Origin: Microcaldota archaeon
GTDB taxonomy: Archaea; Micrarchaeota; Micrarchaeia; Micrarchaeales; Micrarchaeaceae
NCBI GenBank assembly: GCA_021827605.1
Contig: JAKAVF010000017.1
Coordinates: 1-35,224 of the forward strand
Reading direction: 5' to 3'
DNA length: 35,224 nucleotides
A model generated the notes under the pieces. The model was not told the DNA's origin. It did no database searches and saw only the letters and a program-made list of their open reading frames with translations. A program made the position numbers and the translations under genes. Positions 22,890 to 31,893 of this stretch are shown here, piece by piece (position 1 is the stretch's first letter; the number at the start of each line of letters is the position of its first letter).

Positions 22890-24661
22890 TCCACAACCTC
22901 TTTCTTCTCGTGCGGTGCGCCTTTTCCTAGCGCAGAGAACTCCTTGTCTATAGACTCGATCAGCGCCTTTGCTTTGGCGTCGGTCTCCTTCTCAGGCCAC
23001 TCCTTCATCCTAGATATCTCTGATCTGCATGCCATCGCGGTCATCACCGAGGTCGCAAAGCCCGCCTTCTGCGCTGCGTTCGCCCTCCTCGCGAAGTAGA
23101 GTATCACCTCCAGCATCTTACCCTGCTTGTGCATACTAGTGTACTGGTCTATCTGGTCGAACGCGCTCTGCCTTAGGAAGTCCTCCCTTATTATCTTCCC
23201 TATCTCCAGCGTTACCTTCTCCTGCTCTGGGAGAGCCTCTATTCCAACCAGCTGGACTATATCCTTGAGCTCTGACTCACGCTGCAGCACGCGAATCGCC
23301 TCTGCTCTCTGCTCGACGAAGCGCTCGCCAAGGTTCTTGTTGTACCACGGTGTCAACTGCTTCAGGTAAAGTGAATAGCTGTCTAGCCAGTTTATAGCCG
23401 GGAAGTGCCTTGCGTTTGCCAGAGACGCGTCCAGCGCCCAGAATGTCTTTGTAACGCGGAGGGTGCTTTGAGAGACCGGCTCTGATATGTCGCCGCCCGG
23501 TGGCGACACGGCGCCGATGACGGTTATCGAGCCGTGCTTCTTGCAGAGGGTCTCGACCCTTCCCGACCGCTCATAGAACTCCGCAAGGCGCTTCGGGAGG
23601 TACGCCGGATACCCCTCTTCCCCTGGCATCTCCTCAAGACGCGCGGATATCTCTCGCATAGCTTCAGCCCATCTTGAAGTTGAGTCCGCCATGAGCGCGA
23701 CGCTGTATCCCATGTCGCGGAAGTACTCTGCTATTGTTATGCTTGTGTAGATGCTCGCCTCTCGCGCAGCGACTGGCATATTGCTGGTGTTTGCTATTAT
23801 TATCGTCCTCTCCATAAGCGACTTGCCGCTCTTTGGATCTTTTAGCCGCGGGAATTCGACAAGGAGTTCGCTGACTTCATTTCCCCTCTCGCCGGTCGCG
23901 GTGAAAATTATGATGTCTGCATCAGACCATTTTGCCAGCTGGTGCTGCACAACTGTCTTCCCGCTGCCGAACGGTCCGGGTATTGCGGCAGTCCCGCCCT
24001 TTGCAACCGGGAAGAACGTGTCTATGACGCGCTGTCCGGTTACGAGCGGCTCGCTTGACCCTCCCTTCATCCTGTATGGCGAGGCCCTTCTCACGACCCT
24101 TTCCTGCATCATGCTCAGCTTTATGCTCTTTTCTCCACTCTTTACAATCGCAACAGTCTTATCAACTGTGAAGCTGCCGCCCTTTATAACAGATATGCTA
24201 CCCGATATCCCGCTAGGCACAAGTATGTAGTGCTTGAGCAGGTCAGTTTCCTGGACATAGCCGATGATGTCGCCCCCAGATACCTTTGCGCCAGTCTTCA
24301 CAAGAGGCACGAATTTCCATTTCTTGCTGGTGTTGATACGATGTGCTGTCACTCCCCTTGCTATAAAGTTGCCCCTCTGCTCCCTTATCACGTCGAGAGG
24401 CCTCTGGATTCCGTCGTATACAGCGCCGAGAAGGCCGGGTGCGAGCACAACAGAGAGGGCACGGCCGGTTGATGTGACGCTCTCGCCTGGCTGCAGTCCA
24501 GATGTGTCCTCATAGACCTGGATTATGGCACGCTCCCCTTTGAGCTGTATTATCTCTCCAATGAGCTTCAGCTTGCCCACCTTGACAAGGTCATACATGC
24601 TCGCGCCAAGCATGTCCTTTGCGATCACAAGGGGACCTGATATTTTTTCTATGAAACCCAA
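22886..24661 (-). CDS. atpA: A-type ATP synthase catalytic subunit A
   Basis: The 591-residue catalytic subunit has the P-loop GPFGSGKT at 229-236 and the A-subunit-specific insertion between the N-terminal barrel and the nucleotide domain. GERGNE, the downstream [16 protein letters not shown] and [21 protein letters not shown] blocks follow in order. Length is normal and there is no intein. It makes ATP at the A-B interfaces when the ion gradient turns the rotor. The start is a TTG with GGTGA a few bases upstream, and atpF ends 14 bases before it. Confidence 0.97.
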   Translation of the reverse strand: MGFIEKISGPLVIAKDMLGASMYDLVKVGKLKLIGEIIQLKGERAIIQVYEDTSGLQPGESVTSTGRALSVVLAPGLLGAVYDGIQRPLDVIREQRGNFIARGVTAHRINTSKKWKFVPLVKTGAKVSGGDIIGYVQETDLLKHYILVPSGISGSISVIKGGSFTVDKTVAIVKSGEKSIKLSMMQERVVRRASPYRMKGGSSEPLVTGQRVIDTFFPVAKGGTAAIPGPFGSGKTVVQHQLAKWSDADIIIFTATGERGNEVSELLVEFPRLKDPKSGKSLMERTIIIANTSNMPVAAREASIYTSITIAEYFRDMGYSVALMADSTSRWAEAMREISARLEEMPGEEGYPAYLPKRLAEFYERSGRVETLCKKHGSITVIGAVSPPGGDISEPVSQSTLRVTKTFWALDASLANARHFPAINWLDSYSLYLKQLTPWYNKNLGERFVEQRAEAIRVLQRESELKDIVQLVGIEALPEQEKVTLEIGKIIREDFLRQSAFDQIDQYTSMHKQGKMLEVILYFARRANAAQKAGFATSVMTAMACRSEISRMKEWPEKETDAKAKALIESIDKEFSALGKGAPHEKKEVVE

Positions 24662-24675
24662 ACAATCACCTCAAT

Positions 24676-25020
24676 TCATCCAATGCTTCCGTATATGTCT
24701 ATACCCACAGCCCTCAGCACGAGCCTCCTGAGTATGTCAGCGACGACCTCCTTCTCCTTGTAGCCTGGGACCTCTACCACAAGCGGCATTAAGCTGGTGT
24801 CGATTATCTCGCGTAGCTTCCTGTCCGTTATCGCCGCAGATGTACGTTCGTTTATTATTATCAAGCCAATCTCCTCGTTGTCGAGCAGCCTGCGGAATGC
24901 TGCCTCAGCCTCGCTGTCATCCTCTATGATTATTGACTCCTTTATCCCTACAAGGTCGAACCCCTTGACAAGTAGGTTCCTGCCTATGACGCCAATCTTG
25001 TAATCTACTCTGCCTTCCAC
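24676..25020 (-). CDS. atpF: A-type ATP synthase subunit F
   Basis: The 114-residue subunit has an alternating beta-alpha fold with YKIGVIGRNLLVKGFDLVGI near the N-terminus and LIIINERTSAAI in the middle. It binds subunit D in the central stalk. The GTG start overlaps the end of atpC by 16 bases. Confidence 0.9.
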   Translation of the reverse strand: MEGRVDYKIGVIGRNLLVKGFDLVGIKESIIIEDDSEAEAAFRRLLDNEEIGLIIINERTSAAITDRKLREIIDTSLMPLVVEVPGYKEKEVVADILRRLVLRAVGIDIYGSIG

Positions 25021-26087
25021 ACCATCATTCCCAATATCTCGTTCTTCTCGAGCCCATACCGAAGCCCGTTTATTGCAATCCTCAGCGTGAAAACCTCTAT
25101 CTCTTTGAGATAGAAGTACGTCATAATGGATCCGAATGAGAGTGTCGAGCCGGACAGCAACTCGACTCCCTTGTTGAATATCTGGTTCCTCATCGCAATC
25201 TCAAATGTGAGCAGCTGCTTGCTTCCGGTGCTCTTGTAGACCTCTAGCGCCTTGGCGAGGTCAAACACCTTTATCGCCCTTACAAGCGAGTCGAGGTCCT
25301 TCGATCCGTTGTATACGGCTTCGAGCTCTCCGATGCCGATGCTCCCATACGCGACTATGTTCTGCGCTATGCCCTGGAAGTCTGCGCCGTAGTGCTTCGC
25401 CCTTATGAGGAGAAGGATATTCTTCATGTCCATGTCCATGCGCAGGACGCGGGCCGATTCAGGGCTTAAAATGGAGAGCTCCTTTATCACCTGGCCCATC
25501 GCTGCGTAATAAGACCTGTCGATAGCCATCTCGGTCTCAACGATGCTGCCGGTCTTCCTGTAGACCTGGAGCGCGTTGGACAACATCGCTCTATAAGGAG
25601 AGTTTATCAGCATTCGTTCAAGCAGCTCTTCAACACCCTGCGAACTCATGAACTCCCTGACCGCCTTCGCACCGTAGACGCCTGCATCTATGATTGAGCT
25701 CGACACGTCCTCGAATCTCATCCCCCTGGCCTTCGCCTCTATGGCAAGCTTGATATTAGAGATGTCCCACCTGCCAACTATGTCCCTTATAAGCGGCTTC
25801 TGTCCGCTCGGGGTGAGCTCAACCAGCTTGACAACATTCTTGGCGAGGTTCTTGCTGAGCGCGAAGTCTATCTGCGCTCTCTTGACCTTCATGCCGCCAA
25901 AGGCCTCGATATCCTCCTTGTACTCAGTTGACATGAGAAGTGAGAGCATGCCTGACGCATCGCGCGTGTTGATCAGATCCCGTATCGTGCCCTTCAGCAG
26001 CAGCCTGGACTGCATCGCCTTAACGCGCGCATTGGCATAGCCGTACGTCGTAGCAGCCTTCAGTCCGTGGAATGCCATCAATCTCAT
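25005..26087 (-). CDS. atpC: A-type ATP synthase subunit C (rotor-stalk adaptor)
   Basis: The 360-residue, mostly helical protein is subunit C (V-type d), a funnel that joins the central stalk to the membrane c-ring. YGYANARVKAMQSRLL near residue 15 and repeated helical units with ANA/RAL-type residues fit the family. The start overlaps the atpE stop by four bases (ATGA). Length is usual. Confidence 0.92.
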   Translation of the reverse strand: MRLMAFHGLKAATTYGYANARVKAMQSRLLLKGTIRDLINTRDASGMLSLLMSTEYKEDIEAFGGMKVKRAQIDFALSKNLAKNVVKLVELTPSGQKPLIRDIVGRWDISNIKLAIEAKARGMRFEDVSSSIIDAGVYGAKAVREFMSSQGVEELLERMLINSPYRAMLSNALQVYRKTGSIVETEMAIDRSYYAAMGQVIKELSILSPESARVLRMDMDMKNILLLIRAKHYGADFQGIAQNIVAYGSIGIGELEAVYNGSKDLDSLVRAIKVFDLAKALEVYKSTGSKQLLTFEIAMRNQIFNKGVELLSGSTLSFGSIMTYFYLKEIEVFTLRIAINGLRYGLEKNEILGMMVWKAE

Positions 26088-26782
26088 CTCTTCCTCCTTT
26101 CCTTTCCTCTTCCTTTTTTGGAAGCGATCTTCTCTTTTTTCTCCGCCTTTTCCTCCAATTTTTTCTCTACATTCTGTTCAGCCTTCTTCTCCTCCCTTTC
26201 CATTTTCCTCTCGAGCGCGATGTTCCCCCCGAACAGCTCCCTGACCAGCGCCATCCTTACGCTGTCGATGTTCCTATTGATAATCGCATCGGGTGCGATG
26301 TCCACTGATACGCTTCCATCTATTGTCTCTAGCCTTATCCCTCGCTTGGCAGCCTCTGTCTCTATCCCGCTGCTCTTAACCAGCCTGAGATATTTCGGCT
26401 CGCAGCGGATTACGAAATCCTTCTTTTCCATCAGCGTTGACTTCTCAAGAGCGCGGACAGCGCCATCGACTATTTTCCCGTAACTCTTCAATAATTCCGA
26501 GGTTATCGCCCTTATGATCTGATTTATATTCGCCTCTATCGCCTCCTCCTGTGCGCTAAGGAGCGCATTGTGCCTGTCTATCTTGAACTCTGCCTCGTGC
26601 TCAACGACGAAAATGTCAGCCCACTGCCTAGCGGCTGCTCTTGCCTTCTCATAAATCTTTTTCGCCTGGGCACTTGCATCCCTTACGATATCATCGCTCT
26701 CCCTCCTTCCTGAATCTTCGATAGCCTTTGCTTTCTCTTCCGCTTCTTTCAGGATCTGTTCCCTAATCTGCTGGAGAGGCAT
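26084..26782 (-). CDS. atpE: A-type ATP synthase subunit E (peripheral stalk)
   Basis: The 232-residue subunit has a long helical N-terminal half (about 1-110, Glu/Lys/Ala-rich) that pairs with subunit H in the peripheral stalk. A globular C-terminal half follows (LEKSTLMEKKDFVIRCEPKYL, then GGIETEAAKRGIR-like sequence and SIRMALVRELF). The last 35 residues are a Lys/Glu-rich tail (REEKKAEQNVEKKLEEKAEK...) beyond the usual family end. It lies between atpK and atpC. Confidence 0.88.
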   Translation of the reverse strand: MPLQQIREQILKEAEEKAKAIEDSGRRESDDIVRDASAQAKKIYEKARAAARQWADIFVVEHEAEFKIDRHNALLSAQEEAIEANINQIIRAITSELLKSYGKIVDGAVRALEKSTLMEKKDFVIRCEPKYLRLVKSSGIETEAAKRGIRLETIDGSVSVDIAPDAIINRNIDSVRMALVRELFGGNIALERKMEREEKKAEQNVEKKLEEKAEKKEKIASKKGRGKERRKR

Positions 26783-26792
26783 ATCCGCACCT

Positions 26793-27029
26793 CTATATTA
26801 TTCCGCTGAAGATGAGTATCAGTATTGCCACGACGAACCCGAATATGAGTATAGTCTCAGGAATGACTAGGAAAAGCAGCGCCCTTCCCATTTCTCCTGG
26901 CTTCTCGGCGATGAGGCCTATCCCAGCGCTTCCGATTCCAGCCTGCGCCATTCCAGTCCCGATTGCGCCACCAGCAAGCGCGATTCCTGCGCCTATCGCG
27001 GCAAGAGCCGCCTCCAATGTTATTGCCAT
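26793..27029 (-). CDS. atpK: A-type ATP synthase subunit K (membrane rotor c subunit)
   Basis: This 78-residue proteolipid has two membrane helices joined by the EKPGE loop. Helix 1 carries GTGMAQAGIG, with a Gln three residues before the AGIG, and helix 2 has IPETILIFG with the ion-carrying Glu followed by Thr. A Gln in helix 1 plus Glu-Thr in helix 2 resembles the Na+-binding pattern of some c subunits, but the ion cannot be decided from this alone. I chose the ATG at 27029, with GGTGA upstream; a farther ATG would add 22 charged residues. The ring count cannot be inferred. Confidence 0.92.
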   Translation of the reverse strand: MAITLEAALAAIGAGIALAGGAIGTGMAQAGIGSAGIGLIAEKPGEMGRALLFLVIPETILIFGFVVAILILIFSGII

Positions 27030-27066
27030 TTTTTCACCAGATAAATCATGATTTTTGTAAGCATAC

Positions 27067-28932
27067 CTATTCGATGTACTTCTTTTTAAATGCAAATGGT
27101 TTGAACTTTACCCCTCCTCCCTCATAGAATTTTGAGAAGAATTCAACGAAGTTGAGCCTCGCCCCCTGCACTATGCCCTCGAAGATGGCGAGCAACATGT
27201 TGAAGAGGTGGAGCGCGATGAAAGCGAGCAGGAGCCCTATGAATGGAAGTATTCCATAGGCGAGCGTAGGAGTAAAAGCGCTATCGATAAGGAACGCTAT
27301 GATTATGCTCGCGAGCCCGAACCCCATTATCCTTGTGTAACTGAGCGGATGGGTTATAAGGTTTGTGAGTTCGGTTGCCTCGATTCCGCTTAGCACTGCT
27401 GCTATCACCAGCATCGCGAGAGCAGCTATGCCCGAGTAAAGCGTGGTTGTGGGATCAAAGCTGTTGAAGAGGAATCCAGATACCGCTACCGCGCCGGCAA
27501 AGACAACCCCTATTGAGAACAGCCTGCCAAATGCCAGCCTTGTCTCGCGTCTTTTAAGCTTGTTTACAAATCCAAGGACGAGGCCGAGGACAACCTGTGC
27601 AACTCCGAACAACAAGGTTACAACCAGCACAGTGTTTATATCCCTCATCCAGTCGAAGAGCTGCATAGACTTGAATATTCCGCCTAGCTGAAGGCCGAAG
27701 TACTGGTTCGAGATTATCCCGAAGAATATCGCGGAGAAAGCTGCTATCTGCCACACCTTGGAGGTGTTGTAGACAAGCCCTTCAGGGTCCGTGAACGTTG
27801 TGAACCACGTTGCGAGCAGGAACGAGACAATCCCGTATCCGACGTCGCTGACCATTAGCCCGTAGAAGATAGGGAACGATATTATGAATATCCACGTTGG
27901 GTCTATCTCGTCGCTGCGTGGAGTGGAGAAGAAGTCCATGAGATAATCGAACGACCTAAAGAACTTCGGCCTGGTGTAGAGCGTAGGAGCAAGCTCATCA
28001 TCCTGAATCTTCTCGAGGTAGCACCTTCCAGAGGTGAACTTTGTGATTTCGATGGAGAAGTTCTCGTAGTCCTTCGCAGGCACCCATCCCTCCATTACAA
28101 AGGTCTTATCTGTTTTCTTGAATTCTGAAGAGAGGGATGCACGCTCAACCTCTATCTCAAGCATCTCCTTGAATCCGAGAATCTCGTCGCGCTTTCCCTC
28201 AGCGATGGAGGCTAATTTTTTCCTGAGCTCCGCAGACATGCCCTCATCCATCTTCATCTTCCTCTTCGCCTCGCTGATTGCATCATGCGGAGTGCCTGAA
28301 AGCCCCTTTGCAGCGAGGTCAAGCTCGTTTATGCTATGGCCTGCGAGCACCTCATCGATGTCTTCGCTCTTCTTGTGCGCTATGAAGAAGAGGAATAAGT
28401 TCTTGCCGACCTCCCTTTTTATGACCTCTATGTTCTCCCTGCCTTCGAGAGATCTGCTTATGGCGTCTGCTTCCCTTCTCCCTGCCGTGAATGCGCTGAA
28501 AGAAAGGGTATTGCTCTTGAGATGCGAGAAATCTATGCCTGTGTTCTCGAACATTGTTGCGATTGAAATGACATGGTCAAGCGCCTTCCTTTCTTCATCA
28601 AGATCCCTAAGTCTTTCATCAGCCTCGAATATTGCGTCTATGTACCTTAAGGACCCAACCCTCTTAATCAACCTGTCGACAGGCAGCCTCCTCGTCTTCT
28701 TTATCGCGCGCTTTCCCTTCCTTGCGGGAAGGAGGGCGATGGCGCCGTTGACCTTGGCGAGCAGGTCTGAAAGGACCGCCAGCCTGTCAGGTGGAAGATC
28801 TCTCTCAAGCGCGACCGAGCTCTGCCTAACGTCTATCACTCCCTTCTCGTGGAGGAACTTTATCACGTTGTCTCGGTCCTGATAGTAGAACAGCAGCCTT
28901 ACCTTCTGCATCTTAGCAGTACTCAACACCAT
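27067..28932 (-). CDS. atpI: A-type ATP synthase subunit I (membrane a-type subunit)
   Basis: The 621-residue stator subunit has a soluble N-terminal part (about 1-330) that contacts the peripheral stalks, then about seven or eight membrane helices. The C-terminus HLFNMLLAIFEGIVQGARLNFVEFF (ending around 598) is typical, with Arg592 the expected ion-channel arginine. FSKFYEGGGVKFKPF follows. The gene ends 37 bases before atpK and begins three bases after atpH. Confidence 0.93.
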   Translation of the reverse strand: MVLSTAKMQKVRLLFYYQDRDNVIKFLHEKGVIDVRQSSVALERDLPPDRLAVLSDLLAKVNGAIALLPARKGKRAIKKTRRLPVDRLIKRVGSLRYIDAIFEADERLRDLDEERKALDHVISIATMFENTGIDFSHLKSNTLSFSAFTAGRREADAISRSLEGRENIEVIKREVGKNLFLFFIAHKKSEDIDEVLAGHSINELDLAAKGLSGTPHDAISEAKRKMKMDEGMSAELRKKLASIAEGKRDEILGFKEMLEIEVERASLSSEFKKTDKTFVMEGWVPAKDYENFSIEITKFTSGRCYLEKIQDDELAPTLYTRPKFFRSFDYLMDFFSTPRSDEIDPTWIFIISFPIFYGLMVSDVGYGIVSFLLATWFTTFTDPEGLVYNTSKVWQIAAFSAIFFGIISNQYFGLQLGGIFKSMQLFDWMRDINTVLVVTLLFGVAQVVLGLVLGFVNKLKRRETRLAFGRLFSIGVVFAGAVAVSGFLFNSFDPTTTLYSGIAALAMLVIAAVLSGIEATELTNLITHPLSYTRIMGFGLASIIIAFLIDSAFTPTLAYGILPFIGLLLAFIALHLFNMLLAIFEGIVQGARLNFVEFFSKFYEGGGVKFKPFAFKKKYIE

Positions 28933-28935
28933 CTC

Positions 28936-29274
28936 TCACGCACCAAGAATGGAATTCAAAGAATCCTTCACAACCCTCTTCGCCTTCGTCTTGGAAAGCC
29001 TCTGCCTCTTTATCTTCTCAGCCATCTTCGCTATTTCCTTCCCTTCGAGAGTCCTCTTCTGCGATGCGACGTCCATGACGCGCTTCTGCTCCTGCTCTAG
29101 AGATGTCTTCGACTCTATCTCAGCCCCGTTGACAAGCACCTGTGCGCGTGCACGGGCCGCATCAAGACGGCGTTCCTTGAGCTTCTCAGCCTTCTCAATG
29201 ATGTCCTTCGCCTCAGCCTCGGCCATCTGCACTTCCTCAATTGACTTGAGACTTTTTGCTATCCAAACACCCAA
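28936..29274 (-). CDS. atpH: A-type ATP synthase subunit H (peripheral stalk)
   Basis: The 112-residue protein is almost entirely coiled coil (Glu/Lys/Ala-rich, about 10-100), as expected for the peripheral-stalk subunit H. It pairs with subunit E. It is the first gene of the operon, as in many archaea. The TTG at 29274 lies about 23 bases from a TATA box on the same strand, so the operon transcript is probably nearly leaderless. An internal ATG at 29226 would remove 16 residues. Confidence 0.82.
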   Translation of the reverse strand: MGVWIAKSLKSIEEVQMAEAEAKDIIEKAEKLKERRLDAARARAQVLVNGAEIESKTSLEQEQKRVMDVASQKRTLEGKEIAKMAEKIKRQRLSKTKAKRVVKDSLNSILGA

Positions 29275-29291
29275 AGAGACTAACGAAAAAT

Positions 29292-29302
29292 AGTTATAAA
29301 AG
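29292..29302. promoter_or_regulatory. Bidirectional TATA box between atpH and the small gene
   Basis: AGTTATAAAAG on the plus strand reads CTTTTATAACT on the minus strand. The atpH TTG lies about 23 bases one way and the small gene's ATG about 28 bases the other, so one box fits leaderless transcripts in both directions. Confidence 0.5.
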
Positions 29303-29324
29303 GCTAGAGCCCAGAAGCGTTATT

Positions 29325-29559
29325 ATGCGATTCGTAGGTGTTACAAACAAGGCCGCAGCGGACAAAATAAGCTGCGCTCTAAAGGAGCAGAGCTGGATAT
29401 GGCGATGGTCTGGCAACTGCCCTGTTCTGGACGAAGTGCCAATGGTTGACCCTATCTATTACGGCAAGCTGAAAGAGTTAGCCGGAGCGCCTCTCAAATA
29501 CAACCTTGATCGAAGTGGATGCGGATAACGGCAAGATAAGAATATCGAGAAGGAAGTAA
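29325..29559 (+). pseudogene. Small unknown gene with apparent +1 frameshift
   Basis: An ATG at 29325, about 28 bases after a TATA box, opens MRFVGVTNKAAADK and continues through WRWSGNCPVLDEVP and YYGKLKELAGAPLKYN before an unnatural LDRSGCG end at 29528. Skipping one base near 29500 moves into a frame reading NTTLIEVDADNGKIRISRRK with a stop at 29557-29559, two bases before the stop of the opposite-strand neighbour. The joined product would be about 78 residues. I do not recognise the family. A sequencing or assembly indel, a true frameshift mutation, or programmed frameshifting are all possible. Confidence 0.55.
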
Positions 29560-29560
29560 G

Positions 29561-30433
29561 TTAGAATCCGATAAGGAACGATAGCGCAACTGCGCCCGCA
29601 AGCGCCACCGCGAACCCCGCCTTCTGGTGCACAACCAGCTTCTCCTTGTTAAGGAGAAGACCAAGCAGCGCAGCGACCCCTATGTAGTTCTCGGAAAGCG
29701 CGACAGCGATTGTTATAGGTATGAAGACAGATGCAAATGCGAATGACACCCATGCGAACGTATCTACGAGAGCAGTTGCCAGCACCAGTTTTGGGAACTT
29801 CAGCGTGTTCCTCACAAGTTCATGCAAGTCTCCCTTGAAGAGCAGGTACACAAAGGTGAGGATCGCCATGCCGAGCCCGGTGAACCAGTTTACAAATAGC
29901 GGATTGGACAGCCTCGCGCCGTAACCTACAAAGAAAGCGGATGCGCCGAAAAGGACCGCAGCTGCCACCATAAGAAGTACGCCACGCTCCAGCCTAAGGT
30001 GCTTGAGGTGCTCCTCTTTGAGCGATACAAGTATTAATCCTACCATTATCGCGGCCACAAGGAGTATCTCCAATGGGGAGAGCATCTCGCTTATGATGAA
30101 CAGGGACATGATTGCCACTACGGGAATCTCCAGCGCCATTATTGGCTCCACCGCGGCTATCTTTCCCCTTTTCAGGGACTCAAGAAAGAGCATAGATGCG
30201 AAAAAGCCAAGTACGCTGGCAAGCACCAGCACGATCAGAATCGATGGGACGCTCAGGTAGCCGATTATCTGGGTGTAAACGAAAGGAGTAAGCACCACAG
30301 TTCCTATTCCAACAATGAGAAAGAGCGTCTCCCAGTCCCCTATGCGGCGGGTCGTCCTTTGGATGAGGAAATCACCGCCTCCCCAAAGAAACAATGCTGC
30401 GAATGCAAACAGTACTCCAATTAAGTATGACAT
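29561..30433 (-). CDS. EamA/DMT family transporter
   Basis: The 290-residue protein has about ten membrane helices in two five-helix halves, as in drug/metabolite transporter superfamily exporters. FLWGGGDFLIQ near residue 16, GFFASMLFLESLKRGKIAAVEPI (about 76-98) and LSENYIGVAALLGLLLNKEKL (about 243-263) correspond to the internal repeat. The substrate is unknown. It starts two bases after rtcB ends and is probably co-transcribed with it. Confidence 0.87.
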   Translation of the reverse strand: MSYLIGVLFAFAALFLWGGGDFLIQRTTRRIGDWETLFLIVGIGTVVLTPFVYTQIIGYLSVPSILIVLVLASVLGFFASMLFLESLKRGKIAAVEPIMALEIPVVAIMSLFIISEMLSPLEILLVAAIMVGLILVSLKEEHLKHLRLERGVLLMVAAAVLFGASAFFVGYGARLSNPLFVNWFTGLGMAILTFVYLLFKGDLHELVRNTLKFPKLVLATALVDTFAWVSFAFASVFIPITIAVALSENYIGVAALLGLLLNKEKLVVHQKAGFAVALAGAVALSFLIGF

Positions 30434-30435
30434 AT

Positions 30436-31893
30436 TCAGCCCTTCGCAACTCCAAGCGGGAGCAGCCTTGCCACGGCATTTGAGATCTTCGCTCCCTCTA
30501 TGCTTGCCACTACCTGATCAACGTCCTTGTACGCCCATTCCGCCTCCTCGCTGACTAGCTTCCTGTCCCTGACTCTCAGCTCTATGCGCTTGTCCTTCAT
30601 GGACCCGAATGTCTTAGTGGCAGGTATCTCCCTAAGTGCAGCGTGCCTTGACATTGTCCTCCCTGCCCCGTGGCAGGATGAGCCGAAAGTCTCTAGCATG
30701 CTCTCCACTCTCCCTGCGAGTATGTAGCTTGCTGTCCCCATGCTTCCGGGAATCAGAACCGGCTGCCCCACGCCTCTGTACTCTTTTGGTATCTCCTCCC
30801 TCCCCGGACCGAATGCCCGTGTCGCTCCCTTTCTGTGGACGTATACCTTCCTTCTCTTTCCTTCAACCTCATGCTCTTCCAGCTTCACTATATTATGGGA
30901 AAGATGGTAGAGGAGATCCATGCCGAGAGCATCTGAGCTCTTCTCAAACGTCTCCTCAAAGCTCTTCCTTATGAAATGCGTCATTATTTCATGGCTAGAG
31001 AAAGCAAAGTTGACCGCAGAGCGCATGGCAGCGATGTAATCATTTGCTTCCTTTGTGCCTATAGCTGCATACACAAGCTCAGGGTCAGGCATCGCTATGC
31101 TGTTCCTCTTCTGCCAGTCGCCGCATATCCTGAGATAGTCGCTGCATACCTGGTGGCCGTATCCGCGTGATCCGCTGTGCAACATTATGACTACCTGACC
31201 TTCCTCAAGACCGAACACCTTTGCGATTTTTGGATCTAGCAGCTTGTCAACCTTCTGCACCTCTGCGAAGTGGTTTCCTGCTCCCATTGTGCCAAGCTGC
31301 TGAACTCCCCTCTTCTTCGCAAGCTCGCTCACCTTATCTGGATCCGCGCCTGCTATACATCCCTTCTCTTCTATGAACTCCCTGTCTTCATCTATCCCGT
31401 AGCCTTTACTTATGATATAATCTACACCTTCTGTCGCCACTCTGTCAAGGTCTTTTATAGTAAAGCCGAGCTTGATGGTGCTGCCTACGCCGCTTGGAAC
31501 ATTCTTGAATAGCCTGTCCATGAGAAGAGAGAGCTTAGGGCGTACCTCCTTTTCGGTAAGATTCGTCTTTATTACTCTGACACTGCAGTTGATGTCATAA
31601 CCGCAGAATCCAGGAGAGACTATGCCTTCATTCGCATCAAAAGCTGCGACTCCACCAATGGGACTTCCATACCCCTCATGCCCGTCCGGCATCACAAGCA
31701 TGTTCTGGACTATTCCCGGAAGCATTGATGCATTGGTTGCCTGCCTAAGAGTCCTGTCCTTCTGCATCGTATCGACTATGCTCTGATTTGCATAGATGCG
31801 CACAGGCACCCTCATACCCAGCTTCTCATCCTTCTTTATTTCCCATAAATAGTCATTGATCTTGTCTACCAAAATATCACGGTAATTAGGCAT
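30436..31893 (-). CDS. rtcB: RNA ligase RtcB (tRNA-splicing ligase)
   Basis: The 485-residue enzyme joins 2',3'-cyclic phosphate and 5'-OH RNA ends, chiefly exons of spliced tRNAs, using GTP and Mn2+. Motifs are MPDGHEGYGSPIGGVAA (68-84), CGYDINCSVR (97-106, Cys103 metal ligand), GAGNHFAEVQ (204-213), HSGSRGYGHQ (239-248) and SCHGAGRTMSR (406-416), with His408 the expected guanylylated residue. The usual INCG is INCS here, a small variation. No intein interrupts it, although archaeal RtcB often has one. The start overlaps the end of the metallopeptidase gene by eight bases. ThpR elsewhere in the window also handles cyclic-phosphate ends. Confidence 0.96.
   Translation of the reverse strand: MPNYRDILVDKINDYLWEIKKDEKLGMRVPVRIYANQSIVDTMQKDRTLRQATNASMLPGIVQNMLVMPDGHEGYGSPIGGVAAFDANEGIVSPGFCGYDINCSVRVIKTNLTEKEVRPKLSLLMDRLFKNVPSGVGSTIKLGFTIKDLDRVATEGVDYIISKGYGIDEDREFIEEKGCIAGADPDKVSELAKKRGVQQLGTMGAGNHFAEVQKVDKLLDPKIAKVFGLEEGQVVIMLHSGSRGYGHQVCSDYLRICGDWQKRNSIAMPDPELVYAAIGTKEANDYIAAMRSAVNFAFSSHEIMTHFIRKSFEETFEKSSDALGMDLLYHLSHNIVKLEEHEVEGKRRKVYVHRKGATRAFGPGREEIPKEYRGVGQPVLIPGSMGTASYILAGRVESMLETFGSSCHGAGRTMSRHAALREIPATKTFGSMKDKRIELRVRDRKLVSEEAEWAYKDVDQVVASIEGAKISNAVARLLPLGVAKG

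Noticed and set aside
26084-26200. Lys/Glu-rich tail of atpE as a frameshift product
   Set aside because: Frame stays open and ends in a four-base overlap with atpC, so the tail is the likely natural end.
28118-28882. 254-residue plus-strand frame inside atpI
   Set aside because: Ser/Leu-rich and antisense to a conserved atpI coding region; no promoter or ribosome-binding site.
30436-31893. Possible intein in RtcB or in the catalytic ATP synthase subunit
   Set aside because: Both proteins have normal family length with no inserted block and no intein-type splice junctions.
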